Of a stretch of 6,934 bases of DNA, positions 1-5,638 are shown one piece after another. The position numbers and the translations under genes are program-made. The number at the start of each line of letters is the position of its first letter. Positions within the stretch are counted from its first letter, which is position 1. The stretch is from Deltaproteobacteria bacterium (lineage in GTDB: Bacteria > Desulfobacterota > Syntrophorhabdia > Syntrophorhabdales > Syntrophorhabdaceae), in NCBI GenBank assembly GCA_003506795.1, contig DNYO01000193.1, positions 27,584 through 34,517 on the forward strand. The letters are read 5' to 3'. The notes below the pieces were generated by a model, which saw only the letters and a list, made by a program, of their open reading frames with translations, had not been told where the DNA came from and did not search any database.

Positions 1-19
1 CCGCTTCGGCGGGTTTTTT
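1..19 (+). terminator. Rho-independent terminator, 3' part
   Basis: The window opens inside a CCGC-TTCG-GCGG hairpin with the stable UUCG tetraloop, followed by a run of six T (14-19). This is the classic intrinsic terminator form for the + strand, so a + strand gene probably ends just left of the window. The left arm may be cut by the window edge. The region to the right therefore starts a new transcription unit. Confidence 0.75.
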
Positions 20-53
20 GTTGCCCCGTAATTCCCTGCTAAAAAATAAGTCT

Positions 54-65
54 TGCATTTATGCA
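54..65. promoter_or_regulatory. Palindrome TGCAT-TT-ATGCA, candidate operator
   Basis: Five-base arms (54-58 and 61-65) are exact inverted copies around a TT centre, in an AT-rich stretch about 60 bp ahead of the first possible start codon. It lies 34 bp centre-to-centre from a second palindrome at 87-100. The position fits a repressor or activator site for the operon to the right, but the two palindromes differ in sequence, so one protein need not bind both. A convincing -35/-10 pair could not be fixed. Confidence 0.3.
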
Positions 66-86
66 TATTTATCTTGCTTTCTCGAA

Positions 87-100
87 TTACATTAGTGTAA
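87..100. promoter_or_regulatory. Near-perfect 14-bp palindrome, candidate phage repressor operator
   Basis: TTACATTAGTGTAA is symmetrical at 6 of 7 base pairs; the only mismatch is T92/G95. Short dyads of this size are typical binding sites for phage CI/Cro and other HTH (XRE-type) repressors. It overlaps the place where a -10 element would lie for a weak -35-like TTGCTT at 74-79 (TGTAAG at 96-101 with a 16-bp spacer), so binding would be expected to block transcription. No repressor gene is in the window. The operator role is inference; the symmetry is directly seen. Confidence 0.4.
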
Positions 101-124
101 GCTGAAATTGACAGTAAGGACCGC

Positions 125-166
125 ATGGAAAGGAAGCCATTCCGGTTCAGGCTCTCCGGCATCTAA
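125..166 (+). CDS. Possible 13-aa leader peptide
   Basis: ATG 125 follows TAAGGA (115-120) at a spacing of four bases and opens a 13-codon frame, MERKPFRFRLSGI, ending in TAA at 164-166. It is strongly basic (four Arg/Lys in the first eight residues). It is the first potential start codon after the candidate promoter. It may be a leader ORF that couples or attenuates expression of the downstream genes, or simply chance. No attenuator hairpin with a T-run follows it. I recognise no family. Confidence 0.25.
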   Translation: MERKPFRFRLSGI

Positions 167-201
167 GAGCTACGGCCTGTAGTAGCAGTATCTTGTATGA
201 G

Positions 202-231
202 GTTTGGCGGGGCCGAGATGCACCGCCATAC
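202..231 (+). promoter_or_regulatory. Imperfect stem-loop just upstream of a ribosome binding site
   Basis: Arms 202-213 and 220-231 pair at 10 of 12 positions (mismatches T204/T229 and G211/A222) around a 6-nt loop, with a strong TGGCGG/CCGCCA core. The structure ends three bases before the AGGAGG of the 51-aa gene. It could expose or modulate that site in the mRNA, or act as an operator in DNA. There is no following T-run, so it is not an intrinsic terminator. Confidence 0.35.
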
Positions 232-244
232 TTAGGAGGTTGTC

Positions 245-400
245 ATGGGTTTCTCAGAAAGCATCTTCGTTTGCCTGGTCCTCTTTATGCTGCTCGTCGG
301 CGGCGTCCTGGTCTGCCACGGCATCGGCCTGGGGTTGATGTGGCTCCGCGACCGGCGGTCGGGAAAGAAGCGAATGTATGCGGTCAGGAAGGTCCTGTGA
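245..400 (+). CDS. Small single-helix membrane protein (51 aa)
   Basis: The frame starts at ATG 245, five bases after a perfect GGAGG (235-239), and ends in TGA 398-400. Residues 7-34 are an unbroken hydrophobic stretch long enough to cross the membrane, glycine-rich in its second half (G19, G20, G26, G28, G30). A basic tail follows (RDRRSGKKR, 35-43), which predicts a cytoplasmic C-terminus by the positive-inside rule. The start, MGFSESIFV, recalls the N-terminus of OadG-type small subunits of sodium-pump decarboxylases, a label sometimes given to tiny phage proteins, but the likeness is short and no decarboxylase genes are near. It is likely an early protein of the element. Its function is unknown. 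Confidence 0.6.
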   Translation: MGFSESIFVCLVLFMLLVGGVLVCHGIGLGLMWLRDRRSGKKRMYAVRKVL

Positions 401-428
401 TCAACATTTTCAAAGGAGGAACCAGCTT

Positions 429-1649
429 ATGGCACAAGCACCAGCAGCAATGAACGGAAATCAGCCAGCGCCACCACCGGCAGTCGCCCTGTTGAGTATT
501 GAGGCGGCACTCAAACTCATTCGTGAGAAAGCCCCTGAGGCTTTCCCCATCCTTTCCGGGGTTGTCAGGAAAGATGTTGTAGCCCTGGGAACGGACGAAG
601 CCTTCGCTCTCCGGGATGGAGATGGAGAGATCCGCGCCTTCAAGCAGGCACTGACTCTGAAAGAATCTGCAGGGACCCTTGTACAACCGGTCCCCGGTGG
701 CCCTTTCGTCGTCTCGGCTCAGGGTTATGAGGTATGGCAGGAGGCGGCCGGCGCATGTGTGATCTTTCCTTCAGAGGTTCTCGTTGACGGAAAATGGCAG
801 CAGAACCCGGCCGTGATCCGGGACCAGAAGAACGGGCGCATCCTGATGATCTACGCTCGGGCGGTTGCCTTCCGGTTCTCCTCAAAGGGAATCCCGATGG
901 TCTCCGACTGGACGACCATCTATGATACCCCTTCTTACCGCATGATTGACCTCCTGGGGAAAGCAAAACAGTTCCCCCAGGCATTCACCCTTCTCCCCTC
1001 GGACATGATCCCTGAGAAAGAAAAAGGCACCTGGGCGAGGTATCCCTTCGACGAGGCCACTAACCTCTGGATGAATACGACCCACGACGAAGCCCTCAAG
1101 TGGCTTGCTCAGATCATCAACCGCGAAAAGAAGTCGATCGACTTCGCGCAGACCTTTGCGAAGAGAAACTCCCTCAAGCACTTAAGCGGCATCCAGAAGG
1201 CCCCGGGAAACTCCTGGACGATTCAGGTCGTATGCTGGAGGCCCATCTCCGGGAACATCGTCAAGTGGGATGCTACCCAGTACGCGAATCTCCAGACCCG
1301 CGTGGGGAAACTGATCTCCGGGGACCGGAGCGAGTTCCAGAAAATCGAGATGGTCGCTGGGGCGGAACGTACCTCGGACGATGCCGACGCTATTCACGAA
1401 GAGGCGGTTATCGACCCCGAGGACCATGAGAAGGTTATCGATGTCGGACCCGCGGAAAAGGCCGAAAAGAAACCGTCGGCTCCCTTATCCAAAGCTATGC
1501 AGAACCTTATCGTGGCCAAGAAGGAATTTCATGGCGAATACCTGGCGGCGTGCCAGGCCTTGAGTATCGAACCGGATGCGGACATGACCGATGAGCAGGC
1601 AATCCAAATTATACGAGAGATGAACAGGGCTCTCGACACTGCAGCGTAG
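429..1649 (+). CDS. Phage protein of unrecognised family, candidate recombination factor (406 aa)
   Basis: ATG 429 is preferred because a strong AAAGGAGG lies nine bases upstream; an in-frame ATG at 378 would overlap the previous gene and has no good site. The N-terminus is rich in Ala, Pro and Gln (residues 1-20). A globular, soluble body follows, whose most structured-looking part is about 125-195 (NPAVIRDQKNGRILMIYARA onward). Then comes an acidic, probably disordered linker (about 315-351, with repeated DPED/VIDV patterns) and a compact helical C-terminal region (353-402). There is no signal peptide, membrane helix, Walker motif or nuclease motif. A core plus acidic linker, placed directly before a Rad50-like ATPase and a helicase, resembles the layout of phage single-strand annealing proteins (RecT/Erf class), but I do not recognise a diagnostic motif. 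The product is best called hypothetical. The coding frame itself is secure, from length, ribosome binding site and fit to neighbours. Confidence 0.85.
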   Translation: MAQAPAAMNGNQPAPPPAVALLSIEAALKLIREKAPEAFPILSGVVRKDVVALGTDEAFALRDGDGEIRAFKQALTLKESAGTLVQPVPGGPFVVSAQGYEVWQEAAGACVIFPSEVLVDGKWQQNPAVIRDQKNGRILMIYARAVAFRFSSKGIPMVSDWTTIYDTPSYRMIDLLGKAKQFPQAFTLLPSDMIPEKEKGTWARYPFDEATNLWMNTTHDEALKWLAQIINREKKSIDFAQTFAKRNSLKHLSGIQKAPGNSWTIQVVCWRPISGNIVKWDATQYANLQTRVGKLISGDRSEFQKIEMVAGAERTSDDADAIHEEAVIDPEDHEKVIDVGPAEKAEKKPSAPLSKAMQNLIVAKKEFHGEYLAACQALSIEPDADMTDEQAIQIIREMNRALDTAA

Positions 1650-1659
1650 GGAGGCAATC

Positions 1660-2739
1660 ATGATCACCAAGGTCACAGCCAGAGGCTTCAAAGGGTGCGA
1701 TTTCGCGCAGGAGCTCTCCGGGCGCACCATCTTCTTCGGCCCGAACGGCGCCGGGAAATCTGCCCACTCACAGGCACTTCAGCTCGCCGTCAACGGGGGT
1801 GTCATCGGAGCGGGAAAGACGAATGACGACATCCTCTCCACTTTCGGAGAGGGCGACAAGCTGGTCGTCGGGGTAGAGATCGACGGGTTGCACCTCTTTG
1901 AGAGAGGATTTGTCCGGCTGGCATCGGGGTCCGTCTCCCAGGGCTACAAGGTGTCAGGGTCCAAGGTCTCAAAGGAATACTTCATGAAGGCCCTCGGGGA
2001 GGCGGGGGCTCCTGCCGTCCTTAACGTGGCAGATTTCATGAGTCTGTCGGATCAGAAGAAGATCGAGGCGTTGTTTTCCCTCTACCCTCCCGCAGGAGAT
2101 GTCGGTGCAGTGCAGGAAAAAATCGACACCGCCAAGGAGAAGATCAACACCCTGGCCGCAAAAGTGAAGACATCGGAACAGGCCGCAGCACGTATCGCTT
2201 CTTCAAAGTCTCAGATCCAGGTCCCCGCCGGAACGCTTGCGGAGGTTGACGCTCAGATCGATATGCTGGAGGCAGAACTTAAAGAAGCCCAGGAAAACCT
2301 GACGCAGATTCGCATGGAGGAACAGAAGGCGGCGGATGCCCTGAAAGCAAAGGAGGAAGCGGACCGGAAGGAAAAGGAGAGGATACAGGCAGAGGAAAAG
2401 GCGAAGGCCGAAAAAGCGGCTGCTAAAACCACCGCCATTACCGACGAAGCCGTGCAGAAGTCCCTGGCCGAACGTCCAGGAGAGATGGAGAAGATGGTAG
2501 ACGCCTTGTTCAGGCCGGTGAGAACTGAGACACCGACGGGATCGACGCTTACGGTTACACCAAAGGATCTTAATCCGACGCCTCCCGTGAACTCTGGACT
2601 ATGGAAGACCGAGGCGGTCATAAACTCCATCCAGGCAATCATTGACGCTATGGATTCGGCCGGGTGTGAATCCTGCGCGGCGAAGATGATCGCTCGCCGT
2701 GAACTGAGAAAATACAAGGGGGTCGTCAATCATGGATAA
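1660..2739 (+). CDS. Rad50/SMC-like ATPase, N-terminal half with Walker A and CxxC hook motif (359 aa)
   Basis: This is the N-terminal ATP-binding lobe of an ABC-type DNA-repair ATPase. The start MITKVTARGFKG matches the usual beta-strand opening of RecF/Rad50/SMC proteins, and GPNGAGKS (27-34) is a canonical Walker A loop. Residues about 150-255 form a charged heptad-like coiled coil, very Glu/Lys/Ala-rich at 215-255. A Pro/Thr-rich stretch (285-312) follows. Near the C-terminus, GCESCAAK places C336 and C339 in a CxxC like the Rad50 zinc hook, followed by a short basic helix. The signature motif and Walker B half are missing and lie in the next gene. The ribosome binding site AGGGAGG (1648-1654) overlaps the previous stop. 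The gene overlaps the next one by 8 bp. At about 540 aa combined, the pair is much shorter than SbcC. Confidence 0.88.
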   Translation: MITKVTARGFKGCDFAQELSGRTIFFGPNGAGKSAHSQALQLAVNGGVIGAGKTNDDILSTFGEGDKLVVGVEIDGLHLFERGFVRLASGSVSQGYKVSGSKVSKEYFMKALGEAGAPAVLNVADFMSLSDQKKIEALFSLYPPAGDVGAVQEKIDTAKEKINTLAAKVKTSEQAAARIASSKSQIQVPAGTLAEVDAQIDMLEAELKEAQENLTQIRMEEQKAADALKAKEEADRKEKERIQAEEKAKAEKAAAKTTAITDEAVQKSLAERPGEMEKMVDALFRPVRTETPTGSTLTVTPKDLNPTPPVNSGLWKTEAVINSIQAIIDAMDSAGCESCAAKMIARRELRKYKGVVNHG

Positions 2740-3283
2740 ACAGATCATACAGGACCAAATCATCGGCATCAATTCCCGGATCGCAGCACTACGGAAGGAC
2801 CGGGACGTCCACGTCCGTCTCCAGGGGCTGAACGTCGAAGCCGAGAAACTTCGCGGAGAGGCGTCTGCAGCTGCCGTGCAGATAGAAAAGGAAAAGGTTG
2901 TTGTGACCGTCCTGTTGGCCCAACGTCAGCAGATCGTTCAAAGCACCATTGTGGGGCTGTCAAAACGCATGGCGGAGCTCCTTCCGGTCGGGAAACCAGA
3001 TATCCAGATCATCGAGGACGGCGGCGTTCATATCGGATGGGTACGCCCGGATGGCAAGAAGGTGGCTTATGCCGGGCTCTCCGGCGGGGAGAAGGCGCTT
3101 TTCGACCCGGCCCTTGCCTATGCCCTAAAAGCGAATGTGCTCCTACAGGAAAGCGCGGAACTGGACGAGGGGCGGCTCATGGAGTCCCTGGGGAAGTTTA
3201 ACGGGGCGAAGGTCCAGGTACTCGTCTCAACCTGCCATGCACCGCAGGCAGTCGGCGCCGAATGGAAGGTGGTATCATTATGA
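2732..3283 (+). CDS. Rad50/SMC-like ATPase, C-terminal half with signature motif (183 aa)
   Basis: Residues 1-75 are helical and heptad-like, the natural return strand of the coiled coil begun in the previous gene. The C-terminal ATPase lobe follows: LSGGEKALFDPALAYAL (116-132) is the ABC signature motif, VLLQESAELDE (136-146) fills the Walker B/D-loop position, and STCH (166-169) matches the switch-histidine loop. At Walker B the expected Asp is Gln139, while the adjacent Glu140 could be the catalytic base. There is no Walker A, so the protein must work with the upstream gene product. The start ATG 2732 lies inside the end of that gene, nine bases after GGGGG (2718-2722), in the +1 frame relative to it. 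The stop TGA (3281-3283) overlaps the helicase start in an ATGA. One base lost from the G-run would fuse the two halves. Confidence 0.87.
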   Translation: MDKQIIQDQIIGINSRIAALRKDRDVHVRLQGLNVEAEKLRGEASAAAVQIEKEKVVVTVLLAQRQQIVQSTIVGLSKRMAELLPVGKPDIQIIEDGGVHIGWVRPDGKKVAYAGLSGGEKALFDPALAYALKANVLLQESAELDEGRLMESLGKFNGAKVQVLVSTCHAPQAVGAEWKVVSL

Positions 3284-5004
3284 TACTTGACCTTCAACAA
3301 CAAGAAGCCGTTACCACTACATCTCCCCGTGCCCTGGTACTTTCCGGCGCCGGAAGCGGAAAAACAAGGGTTTTAATTGAGAGGATCGCATGGCTCATCG
3401 AGACGCAGAAGATATCGTCATCGGAACTTTTGGCCTTTTCGTTCACCAGAAAGGCCAGCGGTGAGATACAGGACCGCCTTAAGGAGAGGATCGGCAGAAA
3501 GGCTCACGGCGTGCAGATAGGGACCATGCACGGCCTGGCCCTGGAGTTTATTCACCGCTTTGGTGAGGCCATTGGGCTCCGGCCGGCGATCGTCACTGTT
3601 TACGGAGAATGGGAAGCCGGATATCTCCTCGCGGACGTCGCCCAGGAGATGTCCGCAAAAAAAACCACCATTAGGGCGGCGAAAGAAGCTCTTGAGCGAT
3701 ACTACCAGACAGGAGAAGAACCAAGTGAGGACGACATGGGGCACGATCTGTTCAAGGTGTTCCTGGCACGGTGCCGGGAGAATAACGCCGTTTCGTATGG
3801 ATCACTTCTCGTCGGGATGCGGCTTCTCGTCCCAACACTGGCCAAGTATCTCCACATCCGGCATATCCTCGTGGACGAAATTCAGGATATCGACCCGTTG
3901 CAGTGGGCGATCATAAACGAGATGGTCTCCTCGTTTAAGGCGAATTTGTTCGTCGTAGGGGACATCGATCAGAGCATCTATGAATTCCGCGGAGCCGTTC
4001 CCCGCTACCTCGTTGACCACTCGGGAGAGTTCGACATCTACCGGTTGGAGGCGAATTACAGAAGCATGCCGGAAATCGTCTGTGCGGCGAACCGGCTGAT
4101 AGAGCACAACCAGGACCGCATTACAAAAACCATGAGGGCGACGCGGGAAGCACCGGACCTTTCCCCGGAAAGTGTTCAGGTTGAAAACAACACCCAAAGC
4201 GAAGGGATCGTTGCCATGGCCAATATGCGGCACTGCAAAGAGGCCTCCGTCGCCATCCTCGCCAGGAAGCACTCCATCCTCAGCAAGATCGACCGCCTCA
4301 TGGAGGAGGCCGGTATCCCTCACACCTACATCGGTAAGACCACAACTCTGACTAACAGCGAGCCCTTCCGTCGTTTCCACGCCTTCCTGAAGCTGGCCGT
4401 CAACTCGTTCGACAATTTCAGCTTCCTGCTCATCCGGGACATCATCGGCCTATCGAGGGAGGAGTACGGGCGGATCAGGCTTGAGGCGGCAGATAAGGGG
4501 AAGAGCCATTTTCAGGTGTTCGAGGGCAATACAGACTTTCTCAGTTTCCAGTCCGTTTCCGGGAGTTCTCTCTCTCAGTGTGCCGAGCATGTGAATGCCA
4601 ATTGCCCCGACCTATCCCCTGAATCCCTTGCCTTCATCCAGAAGTGGGTCGGCGAACACTCTGACGACATCGCCTCTTACCTTGACTGGCTCGCCACGTT
4701 CGACGTTCAAGACGAAATCAAGGGGGATGAATCTGAAGGCATCACGCTGGCAACAATCCATGCGGCCAAGGGTCTTGAATGGCCAGTCGTGATCATCGCA
4801 GGATGCAATGAGGGAATCATACCGGCACGACCGAATGACCTGGACGAAATAGAGGGGGAACGGCGCTTGATGTACGTCGCCATGACCCGCGCCATGGATC
4901 AGCTTATGCTGACCGTCCGGCCCACGGAGTCAACAGATGCGGCAGGGAGGACTCACAAGTCACCGGAGAGCCGGTTCCTCATAGAGATGAAAGGAGATAG
5001 GTGA
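3280..5004 (+). CDS. UvrD/Rep/PcrA-type superfamily 1 DNA helicase (574 aa)
   Basis: This is an ATP-driven DNA translocase/helicase, by family expected to move 3'-5' on single strands. All core motifs are present in order: Q-motif LQQQEAV (5-11), Walker A SGAGSGKT (22-29), Ia FSFTRKAS (53-60), Ib GTMHGLALEFI (81-91), Walker B VDEIQDIDPLQW (198-209, DEIQD in place of the commoner DEFQD/DEAQD), III GDIDQSIYEFRGA (227-239), IV NYRS (259-262), V TIHAAKGLEW (492-501) and VI ERRLMYVAMTRA (527-538). It is shorter than UvrD (about 720 aa), so the accessory subdomains are reduced, and no nuclease domain is attached. I chose ATG 3280 over ATG 3262 because it gives an ATGA overlap with the previous stop and sits seven bases after AAGGTGG. 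It probably supplies strand unwinding for the element's recombination module. No key residue is missing. Confidence 0.95.
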   Translation: MILDLQQQEAVTTTSPRALVLSGAGSGKTRVLIERIAWLIETQKISSSELLAFSFTRKASGEIQDRLKERIGRKAHGVQIGTMHGLALEFIHRFGEAIGLRPAIVTVYGEWEAGYLLADVAQEMSAKKTTIRAAKEALERYYQTGEEPSEDDMGHDLFKVFLARCRENNAVSYGSLLVGMRLLVPTLAKYLHIRHILVDEIQDIDPLQWAIINEMVSSFKANLFVVGDIDQSIYEFRGAVPRYLVDHSGEFDIYRLEANYRSMPEIVCAANRLIEHNQDRITKTMRATREAPDLSPESVQVENNTQSEGIVAMANMRHCKEASVAILARKHSILSKIDRLMEEAGIPHTYIGKTTTLTNSEPFRRFHAFLKLAVNSFDNFSFLLIRDIIGLSREEYGRIRLEAADKGKSHFQVFEGNTDFLSFQSVSGSSLSQCAEHVNANCPDLSPESLAFIQKWVGEHSDDIASYLDWLATFDVQDEIKGDESEGITLATIHAAKGLEWPVVIIAGCNEGIIPARPNDLDEIEGERRLMYVAMTRAMDQLMLTVRPTESTDAAGRTHKSPESRFLIEMKGDR

Positions 5005-5120
5005 TGGAAAAAGAAACGGCACCAAAAGAGTGCCCCGAACGCCCCGGATGCTTCATGTTCGTGACGTTCTGCGTGAAGTGTAAGGAACGGGAGGGATGCA
5101 GGGCGTGGGGGAAACGATGA
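5004..5120 (+). CDS. Small cysteine-rich protein, probable metal-binding (38 aa)
   Basis: ATG 5004 overlaps the helicase stop (TGATG) and follows AAGGAG (4991-4996) by seven bases, so the start is well supported. The 38 residues contain five cysteines (C10, C16, C23, C26, C32), with a CVKC knuckle at 23-26, which suggests a single zinc site. Charged ends (MEKETAPKE and WGKR) flank the cysteine core. The stop TGA (5118-5120) overlaps the next start in an ATGA. Tiny zinc-knuckle proteins are common in phage early operons, where they often bind nucleic acid or proteins. No specific family is recognised. Confidence 0.6.
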   Translation: MEKETAPKECPERPGCFMFVTFCVKCKEREGCRAWGKR

Positions 5121-5293
5121 AGTGCAAATCCTGCTGAAAAGATATCACTTTTCTCCGGACGGACAAGGGCAAGGCAATCCCGGTTGATAAGGATACGGTG
5201 GACGCGGCAGACGATTATTTCGACCGGGAGCGTCACGTCACCCACTTCCGCACCTGCCCTAACGCAAAAGATTTCAGAAAGGGCAAGATATGA
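5117..5293 (+). pseudogene. Small putative zinc-binding phage protein interrupted by in-frame TGA at codon 7
   Basis: The frame starts at ATG 5117 and runs 58 codons to TGA 5291-5293, but codon 7 (5135-5137) is TGA. It reads MKCKSC-stop-KDITFLRTDKGKAIPVD, continues DKDTV, and ends with a THFRTCPNAKDF block. C3, C6, H43 and C47 look like one zinc site. From memory, small phage proteins of this pattern (CxxCG-K-I-FL-T-GK-IPVD ... HF-TCP) have Gly after the second Cys, so GGA to TGA is the simplest explanation. The start overlaps the previous stop (ATGA) and the stop overlaps the DUF1064 start (ATGA), so the reading frame is otherwise kept at both ends. No in-frame ATG follows closely for re-initiation. 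TGA is the true stop in several neighbours, so a wholesale code change is unlikely. Selenocysteine or readthrough is possible but unsupported. Confidence 0.6.
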
Positions 5294-5595
5294 GGCTCGG
5301 GCACAAGTTTCGAGCGAAGCCGTCTGAAGCAGATGGGATCATCTTCGCATCGAAGAAAGAGATGGACTACTACCGCGAGCTACTGCTCCGGAAGAAGAGC
5401 GGGGAAGTACTTTTCTTTCTGCGCCAGGTACCCTTCCATCTACCGGGAAACGTGCGGCACGTCATTGACTTTGTCGAGTTCTGGTCGGACGGGACGGTTC
5501 ATGTCGTGGAGGTCAAGGGTTACGACACCCCTCTGGGAAAGCTGAAACGCAAACAAGTGGAAGACATCTTTCCCGTCACCATAGAAGTCAAATAA
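5290..5595 (+). CDS. DUF1064-type PD-(D/E)XK nuclease, phage resolvase-like (101 aa)
   Basis: The sequence fits the phage DUF1064 family: HKFRAKPSEADGIIFASKKE at residues 5-24, QVPFHLPG (46-53), then VIDFVEFWSDG (58-68) and VHVVEVKGYDTP (70-81). D60 and the E74-x-K76 pair form the D...ExK catalytic core of PD-(D/E)XK enzymes, with E24 as the helix glutamate. The protein is full length for the family. Members are generally taken to be small endonucleases acting on phage DNA, possibly branched intermediates. Here it sits downstream of a Rad50-like ATPase and a helicase and could be their nuclease partner, which is inference. Start ATG 5290 overlaps the previous stop (ATGA) and follows AAAGGG (5278-5283) by six bases. 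Translation may normally be coupled to the preceding small gene, which is now interrupted. Confidence 0.85.
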   Translation: MRLGHKFRAKPSEADGIIFASKKEMDYYRELLLRKKSGEVLFFLRQVPFHLPGNVRHVIDFVEFWSDGTVHVVEVKGYDTPLGKLKRKQVEDIFPVTIEVK

Positions 5596-5596
5596 C

Positions 5597-5638
5597 ATGG
5601 GATGGCGGAAAGATTATAGTGACGGATGCCTTACATGA
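5597..5638 (+). CDS. Possible 13-aa mini-ORF
   Basis: ATG 5597 begins one base after the DUF1064 stop and encodes MGWRKDYSDGCLT before TGA 5636-5638. That stop overlaps an ATG at 5635 of the next frame in an ATGA. There is no clear ribosome binding site, so expression would depend on re-initiation after the DUF1064 gene. Its only supported role is as a possible translational bridge in a tightly coupled operon. Chance is a real alternative. Confidence 0.2.
   Translation: MGWRKDYSDGCLT

Noticed and set aside
1..66. Short minus-strand frames open to the left window edge (starting near 58 and 66) as a divergent repressor gene
   Set aside because: They run through the terminator hairpin and have no ribosome binding site or recognisable start, so no gene can be supported.
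378..428. Upstream ATG 378 as start of the 406-aa protein
   Set aside because: It overlaps the end of the 51-aa gene and has no suitable ribosome binding site, whereas ATG 429 follows AAAGGAGG at nine bases.
640..984. Minus-strand open frames opposite the 406-aa gene, and similar ones opposite the ATPase, helicase and integrase genes
   Set aside because: They lie wholly inside strongly supported + strand genes, lack ribosome binding sites, and have low-complexity Arg/Ser/Pro-rich translations typical of antisense shadows.
5136..5153. GAAAAG-ATATCA-CTTTTC hairpin as a selenocysteine insertion element
   Set aside because: It starts inside the UGA itself, is mostly A/T paired and its loop lacks the G expected in a bacterial SECIS apical loop. 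The ribosome would melt it before decoding the UGA.
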